A DNA stretch of 31,282 nucleotides from Bacillota bacterium (GCA_017431395.1 JAFRLD010000201.1:1-31282), one strand, 5' to 3'; numbered from the stretch's first letter, positions 16,253 through 25,292 are shown. A program made the numbers and translations. The notes: generated by a model from the sequence alone, not told the origin.

Positions 16253-17382
16253 AGTGTTATACCTCCGGGTTCAGGCTTTTGCCTCGAGATGTTCAGCAGT
16301 ACCCCTGCTGAGAACATGAATATGATCGTGCCGTTTCCACCATAGCTGATGAACGGCAGGTTGATCCCCGTCGCCGGCATGGAAGCCGTGACGACAGCGA
16401 TGTTCAGGATCACCTGGATCGCGACCATGATCACGACACCGGACGCGAGCAGCAGCCCGTACTGATCCGGTGCGTTCAGCGCGATATGGATGCCTCTCCA
16501 GATGAATAAACAATACAGGGCGACCAGGCCCATGATCCCGATGAATCCGAGTTCTTCTCCTATGATCGCCAGGATGAAGTCGTTCTGCGGTTCCGGTAGA
16601 TACAGGCTTTTTTGGACACTCTTGCCCAGGCCAAGTCCCGTCAGCCCGCCGGAGCCAAGCGCCAGCAGCGATTGTGCGACCTGGTATCCTTCCCCGTACA
16701 TATCCTTGAAGGGGTCGATAAAGTTGGTCATTCTGGTATACCAGAATGAATCCTGCATATAAAGGATGATAGACGCGAGTCCGCCAACGCCAAGCGCCGC
16801 CGTGATCCATACATAGAGCCAGCGCATACCGGCGACCAGGAGCATGGCGACCGCGATCCCGCAGACCGTGATCGCTGTAGACAGGTTCGGCTGCCGGATG
16901 ATCAAAAAAGCACATAGTCCAGTGATCAGAAGGACCGGAAGTACCCCCAGAAAAAAGGATCTCGCGCGGCCCGGACGCTCGCCCATGAACCATGCGATAA
17001 AAAGGATCAGGGCCGGCTTCGTCCACTCACCGGGCATGAATGTGACCGGTCCGACGCCAAGCCACCGCTTCGCGCCGTTGATCGTGATACCAACAAGCAG
17101 CACCGCGACCAGGGACAGTACGATAAACAACATGAGATAAGGTGCGATCTTCTTATAGACCCGGTAGTCGATGCAGATCCCCGCGCACATGAGAACAAGC
17201 CCTCCGAAGACCCAGATCCCATCACGGATCAGGTAATAAAAGGGCGTGTCATTCATGCTGATCGACGAATAGTAGCTGGCACTGAATACCATGACCAGGC
17301 CGAACGCCACCAGGATCAATGTGATCAGCAGGAACGGGAAATCGACCGATCTGTAGTTTAAGGATGCAATTGACGCACGCAT
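16249..17382 (-). CDS. ftsW: SEDS-family peptidoglycan polymerase FtsW/SpoVE
   Basis: SEDS proteins are lipid II glycosyltransferases that work with a class B PBP, here most likely the SpoVD-like protein of the same cluster. The 377 residues give about ten membrane helices. Conserved motifs are INGAKRWLG after helix 3, the catalytic-loop LPEPQNDFILAIIGEELG with its Asp, and the C-terminal LPFISYGGNGTIIFM. FtsW versus SpoVE cannot be separated by sequence alone; dcw position suits either. The start lies 25 nt inside murD, with GGGGAG upstream, so translation is probably coupled. Confidence 0.95.
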   Translation of the reverse strand: MRASIASLNYRSVDFPFLLITLILVAFGLVMVFSASYYSSISMNDTPFYYLIRDGIWVFGGLVLMCAGICIDYRVYKKIAPYLMLFIVLSLVAVLLVGITINGAKRWLGVGPVTFMPGEWTKPALILFIAWFMGERPGRARSFFLGVLPVLLITGLCAFLIIRQPNLSTAITVCGIAVAMLLVAGMRWLYVWITAALGVGGLASIILYMQDSFWYTRMTNFIDPFKDMYGEGYQVAQSLLALGSGGLTGLGLGKSVQKSLYLPEPQNDFILAIIGEELGFIGIMGLVALYCLFIWRGIHIALNAPDQYGLLLASGVVIMVAIQVILNIAVVTASMPATGINLPFISYGGNGTIIFMFSAGVLLNISRQKPEPGGITL

Positions 17383-18728
17383 GTCTTGAAGTGCTCCCCT
17401 CTTTGTTCGTAGCTTTTATACATATCCCAGCTGGCACACGCAGGTGACAGCAGGACTACATCTCCGGGCACGGCTTCTCTGACTGCCTCAGCCACACAGG
17501 CTTCCATATCCGGGCAGATCACGGTATTCGTGAACCCTTCCCGCTCTGCCGTCTGCTTGATCGCCTCCGCGGTCGTTCCCAGAAGCACCAGCTTCTTGAC
17601 CCGGCCGGGGAAGGCCTGCACGAATTCTGTGAAATCCGATGCCTTGTCGTATCCGCCCGCAATCAGGATGATATTCTCCTTCATCGCTTCGATGGCTTTT
17701 ATCGCCGCATCGGGGTTCGTTCCCTTCGAATCATTGACGAACCGGACGCCTCCATATTCTCCGACGTTCTCGATCCTGTGTTCTACACCCGCGAAGCTCT
17801 TCATCGTCTCACCGATCACCTCCGGCGATATCCCGCCGAAATAGCTGACCGCTGCCGCCGCGAGGGCATTCTCCAGATTGTGGGACCCCGGGATCAACAG
17901 CTCCTCGGCGCCGCAGATCTGTGCCTCCTGGCCTTTTTCATCCCGGATCACGATCTGTCCGTCCTTCACGAACGCGCCGAACGGGAGCTCGACCTTACGG
18001 CTGAACGGGACGACCGTCGCCGGGCAATCCTCCGCCAGAGCGTAGCAGAGAGGATCATCATAGTTGATGATGCAGTACTGGTCTGCGCTCTGCCGGTAAA
18101 AGATGCGCGCCTTCGCCTTGCCATAGTTCTCCATCGTCTTGTGGCGGTTCAGATGGTCCGGCGTGAGATTCAGGATCGCCGACACTTCCGGCCGGAATTC
18201 GTCGGTGGTCTCCAGCTGGAAGCTGCTGACCTCCGTCACGAGCCAGCCATCCTTCGATGCCTGCATGGAGCCTTGGATGACCGGTGTCCCAATGTTACCG
18301 ACCACATAGGTCTCCTTCCCTGCCGCTTTATAGATCTCTCCGACGAGTGTCGTCGTAGTTGTTTTGCCGTTGGTTCCGGTGATGGCAACGTATTGTCCGT
18401 TCCCTATCCTATAGGCAAGCTCCAGTTCTCCGATGATCTCGGCCCCGCCAGCCTTTGCATCAATGATAAAGGGAAGATCCACCGGCACGCCCGGGCTCAG
18501 GATCAGCATGTCGTAAGCGCCCATATCCTTCGGTGTCTCCCCAAGCCATGCTTTCACAGCGCTCTCATTCAGCTTCTTAAGCAGGGCTTCATCCAACTGC
18601 TCCGTCGTCTTGCTGTCCTGGATATGCACCTTCGCGCCCATCTTCAGCGCGGCATCCATAGCCGCTATGCCGGACATGCCCATTCCTACGACAAGGACCC
18701 TCTTGTTTTTTAATACGTTACTGTTCAT
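17358..18728 (-). CDS. murD: UDP-MurNAc-L-alanine:D-glutamate ligase MurD
   Basis: MurD adds D-Glu to UDP-MurNAc-L-Ala in the cytoplasm, using ATP. Its 456 residues match the family. The N-terminal Rossmann-like domain starts VLVVGMGMSGIAAMDAAL. The ATP P-loop is GTNGKTTTTTLVGEI (about 114-128). The central domain has LNLTPDHLNRHKTMENYGKAK, and the C-terminal ligase domain has EHRIENVGEYGGVRFVNDSK. It is 27 nt downstream of mraY and overlaps ftsW by 25 nt. Confidence 0.98.
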   Translation of the reverse strand: MNSNVLKNKRVLVVGMGMSGIAAMDAALKMGAKVHIQDSKTTEQLDEALLKKLNESAVKAWLGETPKDMGAYDMLILSPGVPVDLPFIIDAKAGGAEIIGELELAYRIGNGQYVAITGTNGKTTTTTLVGEIYKAAGKETYVVGNIGTPVIQGSMQASKDGWLVTEVSSFQLETTDEFRPEVSAILNLTPDHLNRHKTMENYGKAKARIFYRQSADQYCIINYDDPLCYALAEDCPATVVPFSRKVELPFGAFVKDGQIVIRDEKGQEAQICGAEELLIPGSHNLENALAAAAVSYFGGISPEVIGETMKSFAGVEHRIENVGEYGGVRFVNDSKGTNPDAAIKAIEAMKENIILIAGGYDKASDFTEFVQAFPGRVKKLVLLGTTAEAIKQTAEREGFTNTVICPDMEACVAEAVREAVPGDVVLLSPACASWDMYKSYEQRGEHFKTCVRQLHP

Positions 18729-18755
18729 TTCCCCAGTTGCCTTTCCTTCGTTTCG

Positions 18756-19754
18756 TTATATCAACACGATCAGGCCGATGATGCTGCAAAGGGCTGTGAA
18801 CGCCCAGAACATCTTCACGACCTGCGTTTCTTTCATTCCACACATTTCGAAATGGTGATGGATCGGCGCCATCTTGAAGATCCGCTTGCCATGCGTCATC
18901 TTGAAATAGCCGACCTGCATCACGACGGAGAGCGCTTCGATCACATAGAGCAGCCCTATGATCAGGAGAAGCAGCTCCAGCTTCATGACGATCGCCGCAG
19001 CTGCGACCCCGCCGCCAAGCGCCAGTGAGCCGGTGTCCCCCATGAATATCTTCGCGGGGTTTTTGTTAAACACCAGGAAGCCCAGACATCCTCCGCAAAG
19101 CGCCGCGAAAAACACGATCCCCGGGATCTGGTCCGACATGATCCCGTTTGGCATCCGGCTGAAGGTCAGCCCCGCGATCACGAAAGCTGCCGCTACCAGA
19201 GCGGTGACTCCGCCTGCAAGCCCGTCCAGCCCATCGGTCAGATTGACCGCATTGGTCATGGCGAGCACCGCGAACACGATGAACGGGACGTACAGGATCC
19301 CGAAATCCACATAAGTATCGACGCCGGGAATGTACACCAGACTTCCCTGGTCCGAGATCATCCGGAAGATCACCCCGAACGCGATGGCGATGATCATCTG
19401 AACAGCGAACTTCGGCTTCACCTTGAACCCCTCGTTCTGCTTCTTGATGACCTTCAGATAATCATCCAGGAAACCGACGAATCCGAAGCCCACGAATACC
19501 AGCAGGATGATGAGCAGACTGACGATCCTGGCATCATGTGCCAGAGCCAGACCGATCAGGGCGGAGACGCACGTTGCGATGATGATGCTGATGCCGCCCA
19601 TGCTGGGGGTGCCGGCTTTTGAATAATGAGACTTCAGCCCCTCTTCCCGTATGTTCTGTCCCGCTTTCCTTCGCAGGAACGGGATCTCCATTTTCGTGAT
19701 GACTACTGCGATCACAAAAGAGATCGCAGCTGTGATCAGTATTGCTATGGTCAT
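18756..19754 (-). CDS. mraY: Phospho-MurNAc-pentapeptide transferase MraY
   Basis: MraY makes lipid I by moving phospho-MurNAc-pentapeptide onto undecaprenyl phosphate. Its 332 residues form about ten membrane helices. Family motifs are KAGTPSMGGISII, FLDDYLKVIKK (Asp pair that binds Mg), NAVNLTDGLDGLAGG, FMGDTGSLALGG and the histidine loop APIHHHFEMCGMKE. It overlaps murF by 4 nt. Confidence 0.98.
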   Translation of the reverse strand: MTIAILITAAISFVIAVVITKMEIPFLRRKAGQNIREEGLKSHYSKAGTPSMGGISIIIATCVSALIGLALAHDARIVSLLIILLVFVGFGFVGFLDDYLKVIKKQNEGFKVKPKFAVQMIIAIAFGVIFRMISDQGSLVYIPGVDTYVDFGILYVPFIVFAVLAMTNAVNLTDGLDGLAGGVTALVAAAFVIAGLTFSRMPNGIMSDQIPGIVFFAALCGGCLGFLVFNKNPAKIFMGDTGSLALGGGVAAAAIVMKLELLLLIIGLLYVIEALSVVMQVGYFKMTHGKRIFKMAPIHHHFEMCGMKETQVVKMFWAFTALCSIIGLIVLI

Positions 19755-21145
19755 GGTATTCTCCGATCTTCGACGAGTTTCTCCGCGACCTCTTCCAGCT
19801 TCATCCCGCGGGATGCTTTGACCAGGATCAGGTCATCCGGCTGAATGAGTTCTGCCTGCTTCTTCAGGAAGCCTTCTTTCGTCTCAAAATACACGGTCTT
19901 CGTATTGCCGCCCTGGCAGCCTTCTGCGATGTGTTTCGCCAGCGGTCCGATCGCGATCAGCTGATCGATCCCGCAGCTTCTGACAAACACTCCGACGCTG
20001 TAATGAAGCTGCTCCGTGTGCTCCCCGAGTTCATACATCTCCCCGAGGATCGCGACCCTGCGGCCGCTGCAGTCGCTCTTCTGGAGCACCTTCAATGCTC
20101 CCTTCATGGAATCCGGGCTGGCGTTATAGGTGTCATCGATCACGGTGATCGTGCTCCCCCTTAGAACGCGAAGCCTGTTTCCGGTCAGCTCTACCTTCGA
20201 CAGTCCCTCGATGATCTCATCCGGGGAGATCCCCAGCTGTGTCCCCACCGCTGCCGCGACGGCTCCATTGAATGCGTTGTGCCGGCCGGGCACCGGGATC
20301 CGGATGTTCCGGCTGACCGTCTCATGCTCCAGCTTGAAACGGACCCCGTCTACGCCGTGATCCTCGATCTCTGACAGGATGAAGTCGCTCCGTCCATCCG
20401 TACCGATAAAGATCTGTTCATAGTCGCCGGCCGTGTTCCTGGGATTCAGGAACTCGTCATCATAAACGAACACCATTGTACCGCCCTGATCGGCAGAAAG
20501 CAAGTGTTTCGTGAGCTCCATTTTAGCCCGGAAGATCCCTTCCCGGCTGCCCAGGTTCTCCATATGTGAAACACCGATGTTCGTGATGACGCCGATCTGC
20601 GGCCGGACGATCTCCGCCAGCCGGTCGATCTCCCCGAAACCGCTCATTCCCATCTCCAGGACGACGGCGTCGCAAGTCTCATCCAGGTTGAAGATAGAGA
20701 TAGGAAGTCCTATATCATTATTGAAATTTTTCAGGTTCCTTCCGCAGTTATACTTCTCATTCAGGACATAGTAGATCATATCCCGTGTGGATGTTTTGCC
20801 CACGCTTCCCGTAACTGCGACACGAGCCGGGTCCAGCAGGTCCAAATAGTATTTCGCGAGTTCTCCCATGGCATAGACCGTGTCATCTACCAGGATCGCG
20901 TTGACCTTCATCTCCTCGGTCAGTGCATCCGGATCGGAGACCAAAAGCGTCCTGCAGCCCTGCTCTATCACCTGCGGGATGAAACTGTGTCCGTCCCTGT
21001 TCTGCCCTTTGATGCACACAAACATGTCCCCGGGGCCACATTCCCTGGAATCGTGGCGGACCCCGCGGATCTCCGTTTCTTCACATGTGCGGATCAGCTT
21101 GCCTCCAGCTGCCTCAGCCACCTTATTGATACCGATCGCTTTCAT
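19751..21145 (-). CDS. murF: UDP-MurNAc-tripeptide:D-Ala-D-Ala ligase MurF
   Basis: MurF adds D-Ala-D-Ala to complete the UDP-MurNAc-pentapeptide. The 464 residues have the N-terminal MurF domain (VRHDSRECGPGDMFVCIKG), the P-loop VTGSVGKTSTRDM (about 112-124), and the central ligase sequence FNNDIGLPISIFNLDETCD. The C-terminal domain has IDDTYNASPDSMKGALKVL. The P-loop reads GSVGKT rather than the GTNGKT of MurD, consistent with MurF. AAAGGAGAC lies upstream. It follows spoVD directly; murE, often located here in Firmicutes, is absent. Confidence 0.97.
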   Translation of the reverse strand: MKAIGINKVAEAAGGKLIRTCEETEIRGVRHDSRECGPGDMFVCIKGQNRDGHSFIPQVIEQGCRTLLVSDPDALTEEMKVNAILVDDTVYAMGELAKYYLDLLDPARVAVTGSVGKTSTRDMIYYVLNEKYNCGRNLKNFNNDIGLPISIFNLDETCDAVVLEMGMSGFGEIDRLAEIVRPQIGVITNIGVSHMENLGSREGIFRAKMELTKHLLSADQGGTMVFVYDDEFLNPRNTAGDYEQIFIGTDGRSDFILSEIEDHGVDGVRFKLEHETVSRNIRIPVPGRHNAFNGAVAAAVGTQLGISPDEIIEGLSKVELTGNRLRVLRGSTITVIDDTYNASPDSMKGALKVLQKSDCSGRRVAILGEMYELGEHTEQLHYSVGVFVRSCGIDQLIAIGPLAKHIAEGCQGGNTKTVYFETKEGFLKKQAELIQPDDLILVKASRGMKLEEVAEKLVEDRRIP

Positions 21146-21186
21146 TTCCGTCTCCTTTATCGTCCCTTAGATGTCGATACTCCCGC

Positions 21187-23184
21187 TCACTGACGGTAAA
21201 GATATACTTTCGTTCCCTTCACGACTTTGGTTCCTGCTACCGGATACTGTTTGATCACAACGTAGTCCTCGCCATAGTCCGCACTGTCATCCAGATCATA
21301 TCGCAGTGACTTGCTTTCGAGGATCCCCGAAGCGTCACTGGCGTTCTTACCGATGAGATCCGGCACCTTGACCGTTTCATCATCGTCTTCCTTCTTCTTG
21401 GCATCCGTCGAGATGTTGAGATAAGGCAGGGCCTTGGTCAGCACCTTGTTGACCGCCGGCGCCGCTGTCACGCTGCCGTATCTGACCCCCTTCGGGCTGT
21501 CCACGATGATCAGGACCGCGATCTTCGGATCGTTCATCGGTGCCATAGCGATGCAGGAGGAATAGGTGTTGTCGCTGTATCCGACTCCGTCATCCCTCAG
21601 CTTGTTGGCGGTACCGGTCTTGGCTCCGACACGGTAACCTTCGACTGCAGCCGCAGCCGCACCGCCGCCATCCGCGACGAATTCCATGATGTCGCATACG
21701 GTTCTTGCCGTCTTCTTCGAAACCGTCCGCCGGACGAACTCGGGCTCAAATTCCTTGACTACATTGCCGTCCGAATCGGTCATCGCTTTGACAAGACGCG
21801 GCTTCATCAGCTTCCCGTCATTACCGAGGGAGCATACAGCCGTGATCAGCTGGATCGGAGTGACGGCAACACCCTGTCCGAAGCCGATGGTTGCCAGACC
21901 GACTTCTCCCGCGCTTGCCCGGTCCTGCAGGATCGCCTGGGTCTCGCCCGGGAAATCGATCCCCGTCGGCTGCGTGATCCCAAACACATCCAGATAATCA
22001 TAGAATGTGTCGATGCCGATCTTCAGTGCGATCTTCATAAATACCGGGTTGCAGGAATTACTGACCGCTTCCTTCAGCGTTTCCGTTCCGTGCGAATCCG
22101 GATATGCCCAGCACTGGATGAACCGGCCACCGACCTTGTAGCCACTGTTGCATTCATATTTTTTCTTCATGTTGGTGATGTTCTCTTCAAGGGCTGTCGA
22201 AGTCGTGATCAGCTTGAAGGTGGAACCCGGCTCATACACGTCACAGATCAGCGAATTTCTCCACATGTCCGAGAGGTATTCCGACTGTTCCGCGTCGCTC
22301 AGCTCCTTGAACTTTTCCCGCGCATCATCTCCTGGAGGGAGCATCGGTTCGTTCAGGTCGAATGCCGGGGACTGGGCCATTCCCATGACATCCCCGGTCT
22401 CAACATTCATCACGATGCCGAGGGCCCGCTTCGCCTTGCAGCGTTTCACCGCATCGTCCAGAGCTTCCTCCAGATAATGCTGGACGACGTGGTCCAGCGT
22501 CGTGACCAGATTGTATCCATCCTTCGCCTTGTAGTACCGCTCTTCATCGTAAGTCGTCGTCAGCTGTCTGCCGCCGGTATCGGTATAACTGATCCATCTT
22601 CCGGAGATGCCGCTCAGGAAGGTGTTATACTCCAGTTCGAGCCCGGAAAGGCCCTGATTGTCGATGTTGACGGAGCCGATCACATGAGCGGCGCTCTCCC
22701 CGAGCGGGTAGTTCCGCTTCGTATCCTCTACGATCTCAATGCCCTTGGCCTTTGACTCCCTGATCCGGTCAGCCGCTTCCTTGTTCAGGCCTCTGGTCAC
22801 GCAGACCAGCTTTTGCTCGGAGTTGAGGATACGGTTGATCTTCGTCTTCGGCACGTCGGTATTCTCCGCCAGCACAGCAGCGGTAGCCGCCATGTTTGCT
22901 CCGATCTCCGCACCGGTCTCTCCCGTTTTCACATTATCCGGACGGACCCAGATCGAATAGCAGGTAACGCTGACCGCCAGTTCTTCCCCGTTCGCATCAT
23001 AAATGACGCCGCGCTCCGCCTTCAGCGTCTGGTCCTTCGTCTGCTGCTGGATCGCCCTGGCGGAATACTCCTCACCCTTCACGATCTGGATCCAGCCGAC
23101 CCTGAACAATAAAGCCAGCAGGACGGCGAAGACGATCACGACTATGATCAGAAGATTTTTTTTGCTCCTACGGGATATCGACAT
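21187..23184 (-). CDS. spoVD: Class B penicillin-binding protein, SpoVD/FtsI type with a PASTA domain
   Basis: This septal or spore-cortex transpeptidase cross-links peptidoglycan made by the partner SEDS protein. I choose ATG 23184 (665 residues, MSISRRSKKN), because AAAGGGAAAGGAAA precedes it; ATG 23217 lies within a hairpin and has no ribosome binding site. One N-terminal membrane helix is followed by the PBP dimerisation domain (LKAERGVIYDANGEELA). The transpeptidase motifs are STFK near residue 321, SNSC, and KTGTANK. A single C-terminal PASTA domain begins KVPDLIGKNASDASGIL. The single PASTA domain favours SpoVD over plain FtsI. Clostridia often use one such protein for vegetative division, so the role is left open. 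Confidence 0.95.
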   Translation of the reverse strand: MSISRRSKKNLLIIVVIVFAVLLALLFRVGWIQIVKGEEYSARAIQQQTKDQTLKAERGVIYDANGEELAVSVTCYSIWVRPDNVKTGETGAEIGANMAATAAVLAENTDVPKTKINRILNSEQKLVCVTRGLNKEAADRIRESKAKGIEIVEDTKRNYPLGESAAHVIGSVNIDNQGLSGLELEYNTFLSGISGRWISYTDTGGRQLTTTYDEERYYKAKDGYNLVTTLDHVVQHYLEEALDDAVKRCKAKRALGIVMNVETGDVMGMAQSPAFDLNEPMLPPGDDAREKFKELSDAEQSEYLSDMWRNSLICDVYEPGSTFKLITTSTALEENITNMKKKYECNSGYKVGGRFIQCWAYPDSHGTETLKEAVSNSCNPVFMKIALKIGIDTFYDYLDVFGITQPTGIDFPGETQAILQDRASAGEVGLATIGFGQGVAVTPIQLITAVCSLGNDGKLMKPRLVKAMTDSDGNVVKEFEPEFVRRTVSKKTARTVCDIMEFVADGGGAAAAAVEGYRVGAKTGTANKLRDDGVGYSDNTYSSCIAMAPMNDPKIAVLIIVDSPKGVRYGSVTAAPAVNKVLTKALPYLNISTDAKKKEDDDETVKVPDLIGKNASDASGILESKSLRYDLDDSADYGEDYVVIKQYPVAGTKVVKGTKVYLYRQ

Positions 23185-23208
23185 GTTTCCTTTCCCTTTA
23201 AAAGCAAT

Positions 23209-23237
23209 CCCGGACATAGTAAGATACGACGTCCGGG
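23209..23237 (-). promoter_or_regulatory. GC hairpin in the ftsL-spoVD spacer
   Basis: CCCGGAC (23209-23215) and GTCCGGG (23231-23237) pair perfectly around a 15-nt loop that contains the alternative spoVD ATG (23217). On the minus strand it is followed by ATTGCTTTTAA. It could be a weak attenuator or an mRNA processing site within the operon. Confidence 0.4.
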
Positions 23238-23256
23238 GTGCTTTGTGTTTGATTGT

Positions 23257-23718
23257 TTATTGATAAGCTTTAGCTTTTAGTACGTCTGCGAATCCCGCTG
23301 ACGGGATATCCTCGCTGGTGATGTAGACGCATTTGCCCGTCTCTGCGGTCACCATTCCGAGTTCTTTCCTGGCCCTGTCTTCCACGTATCCGACGCCGTT
23401 TTTCGTCGACTCGCTGGACTGCAGGTTCTTGATCTCGTCCCAAAGCAGATTGTTCTCCGCCTGGACCTGCCCGATATCATACCGGATGGATGCCGCATAG
23501 GCGGTCATGACGATGAACAGGATCAAAGTCATCGAGATGACCAGCACGAGGATCAACCAGGCTTTCTGGTCCCTGAAGGCGTTGAGTTCAAAGCCTCGTG
23601 CCTGCTTGGCTGCCTGACGTCTCCTCTCGCGATGCTCCTTGCTCTCCTGAGGCTTCATGTCCAAGCCATATTTCTGATATTGCTGCTGGTATTCATACCA
23701 TTGCTCAGGTGCAATCAT
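23257..23718 (-). CDS. ftsL: FtsL/DivIC-type septum protein
   Basis: This bitopic divisome protein forms a coiled-coil complex with DivIC and DivIB/FtsQ and helps activate FtsW-PBP. Its 153 residues have a basic cytoplasmic segment (EHRERRRQAAKQARG), one membrane helix at about 53-75, and an extracellular coiled coil at about 80-105 (IGQVQAENNLLWDEIKNL). The typical tail motif is GYVEDRARKELGMVTAETGK. FtsL proteins diverge fast, so the name relies on size, topology and position between rsmH and the PBP gene. It overlaps rsmH by 4 nt. Confidence 0.88.
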   Translation of the reverse strand: MIAPEQWYEYQQQYQKYGLDMKPQESKEHRERRRQAAKQARGFELNAFRDQKAWLILVLVISMTLILFIVMTAYAASIRYDIGQVQAENNLLWDEIKNLQSSESTKNGVGYVEDRARKELGMVTAETGKCVYITSEDIPSAGFADVLKAKAYQ

Positions 23719-24659
23719 CTACTCTGCCTCTTTTCTATAATACGCAGCTTCGCACTCCGGGATCTTGGATTCTCCTCCAGTTCCTTATCTCCGGCAGTGA
23801 TGGGTTTCCCCGTTACTTTCCTGACATCGGTGACCTTCCCGCATATGCACACCGGAAGGTCTTTCGGACAGGTGCATGGATTCAGCCTCCTCGCGAAGGT
23901 CTCCTTCACGATCCTGTCCTCCAGTGAATGGAATGTGATGATGCAAAGCCTGCCCCCGGGCAGGAGCATGTCACAATACTCATCCACCGCTTCCCTCAGC
24001 TGGTCCAGTTCTCCGTTGACTTCGATCCGGATTGCCTGAAAAGTCCGCTTGGCCGGATGCGGCCCGTCCCTTCTGGCAGATGCCGGTATCGCCGCTTTGA
24101 TCAATTCCGTCAGTTCCCCCGTCGTTTTGATCGGGCCCTGCGCCCGTTCACTGACGATAAAGTCCGCGATCCGGGAGGCCCATTTCTCCTCCCCGTAGGT
24201 CCGGATGACCCATGCCAGCTGATCCTTATCATATCCGTTGACGACATCATACGCGCTGAAGCTGTCGTCCCGGTTCATTCGCATATCAAGCGGCGCATCG
24301 TGCATGTAGGAGAAACCTCTCTCCGCGTTATCCAGCTGAAAAGAGGAAACGCCAATATCCAGTATCGCGCCGTCCAGTCCCGGGATCTGGTGTTCCTCCA
24401 GGATCTCCCGGATCTGGGTGTAGGTCCGGTGAGCGAAGATCTTTCGACAGGGGTATCCTGCCAGGTGTTTCTCCGCGGCCTCAAGCGCGTCCTGGTCCCG
24501 GTCGATACCGATCAAAAGACCTTTCGGTCCGATCCTCTCTGCGATCCCGGCCGCATGTCCACCGCCGCCCAGTGTGCCATCCGCATAGGTGCCGCCTTCC
24601 CGGATCCGAAGACCCTCCATGCACTCCTCGAACAGCACTGGCGTATGCTTAAAATCCAT
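23715..24659 (-). CDS. rsmH: 16S rRNA (cytosine-1402-N4)-methyltransferase RsmH
   Basis: RsmH (MraW) methylates N4 of C1402 in the 16S rRNA decoding centre using SAM. I choose ATG 24659 (314 residues, MDFKHTPVLFEECMEGL), the conserved family N-terminus, with AGAAGGA about 10 nt upstream. An in-frame ATG at 24692 would add 11 unconserved residues. The SAM-binding loop is YADGTLGGGGHAAGIAERIG. Other family motifs are DGAILDIGVSSFQLD and the C-terminal FHSLEDRIVKETF. It overlaps mraZ by 11 nt and ftsL by 4 nt. Confidence 0.98.
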   Translation of the reverse strand: MDFKHTPVLFEECMEGLRIREGGTYADGTLGGGGHAAGIAERIGPKGLLIGIDRDQDALEAAEKHLAGYPCRKIFAHRTYTQIREILEEHQIPGLDGAILDIGVSSFQLDNAERGFSYMHDAPLDMRMNRDDSFSAYDVVNGYDKDQLAWVIRTYGEEKWASRIADFIVSERAQGPIKTTGELTELIKAAIPASARRDGPHPAKRTFQAIRIEVNGELDQLREAVDEYCDMLLPGGRLCIITFHSLEDRIVKETFARRLNPCTCPKDLPVCICGKVTDVRKVTGKPITAGDKELEENPRSRSAKLRIIEKRQSR

Positions 24660-25089
24660 AGATACCAAGTCCTTCTGCCGCTTCACTGGCATCCATGAGC
24701 TCTCCGGTCTCCGGATCCAGCTCAGCCTCCCAGTTCTCCCGGCTCCAGACCTCGATCACCCGGTTGCTTCCGACGGTGATCAGGTCTTTCGTAATGCCTG
24801 CATATTCCCGCAGCTCCTGCGGGATCGTCAGCCGCCCCTGCTTATCGATGTCGCACTCCGCCGCGGACGAGAAGAAATGTCTCTTGACACGCCGGCTCGC
24901 CGGATTGCTTGTGGGCAGCTCATCCAGTTTATCTACGAATTTCTTCCATTCTTCGATCGTATAGATGGTAAGGCACTTATCAAGGGCTTTCGCGATGATA
25001 CACTTGCCCCGAAGCTCCTCCCTGAACCTGGCAGGTACGATCAATCTGAACTTGCTGTCTATGGAATTGTTGTACTTGCCTACGAACAT
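24649..25089 (-). CDS. mraZ: Transcriptional regulator MraZ
   Basis: MraZ is the DNA-binding regulator at the head of dcw clusters and usually represses its own promoter. Its 146 residues from ATG 25089 start MFVGKYNNSIDSKFRLIVPA, the standard N-terminus; AGGAAAGGTGT lies just upstream. Two SpoVT-AbrB beta-barrel domains are visible, each with the DxxGR/DSKFR-type core: DSKFRLIVPARFRE and DKQGRLTIPQELRE. An upstream in-frame ATG at 25140 is rejected, since it would place coding sequence across the promoter and operator. Confidence 0.97.
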   Translation of the reverse strand: MFVGKYNNSIDSKFRLIVPARFREELRGKCIIAKALDKCLTIYTIEEWKKFVDKLDELPTSNPASRRVKRHFFSSAAECDIDKQGRLTIPQELREYAGITKDLITVGSNRVIEVWSRENWEAELDPETGELMDASEAAEGLGIYGF

Positions 25090-25113
25090 AGAGACACCTT
25101 TCCTCATACTATG

Positions 25114-25171
25114 CCACCATTTTAAGCCACTCCCCTCCATTTGTCAACCACTTTACTCCACCTCTCTACCA
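25114..25171 (-). promoter_or_regulatory. Probable MraZ operator: phased TGG repeats
   Basis: On the minus strand TGG recurs at plus positions 25117, 25127, 25137, 25148, 25158 and 25169, spaced 10, 10, 11, 10 and 11 bp; an extra copy is at 25114. The copies include AAAGTGG, AAATGG, GAGTGG and AAATGG. They surround and interleave with the -35 and -10 boxes. This agrees with the ~10-bp direct repeats bound by the MraZ ring in other bacteria. Confidence 0.8.
25119..25147 (-). promoter_or_regulatory. mraZ (dcw cluster) promoter
   Basis: TTGACA (25142-25147) and TAAAAT (25119-25124) on the minus strand are separated by exactly 17 bp. The predicted start lies near 25112, about 23 nt before the mraZ ATG. 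The promoter lies inside the TGG-repeat operator. Confidence 0.85.
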
Positions 25172-25263
25172 TTCTATGTCCGGATGCTCCACACGGCATC
25201 CATTCACAGCTTCTTTTTTTATGCAAAAACTGGTCCAAAACTCCTCAGATGCCTTGAAAACAC

Positions 25264-25292
25264 TTGAACGGAGCGATTCCGGGGTGTATGAT
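25264..25292 (+). promoter_or_regulatory. Promoter of the lipoprotein-lgt operon
   Basis: TTGAAC (25264-25269), a 17-bp spacer and TATGAT (25287-25292) form a good sigma-70-type promoter. It lies 45 bp before the lipoprotein start codon and is divergent from the mraZ promoter about 115 bp away. Confidence 0.7.
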
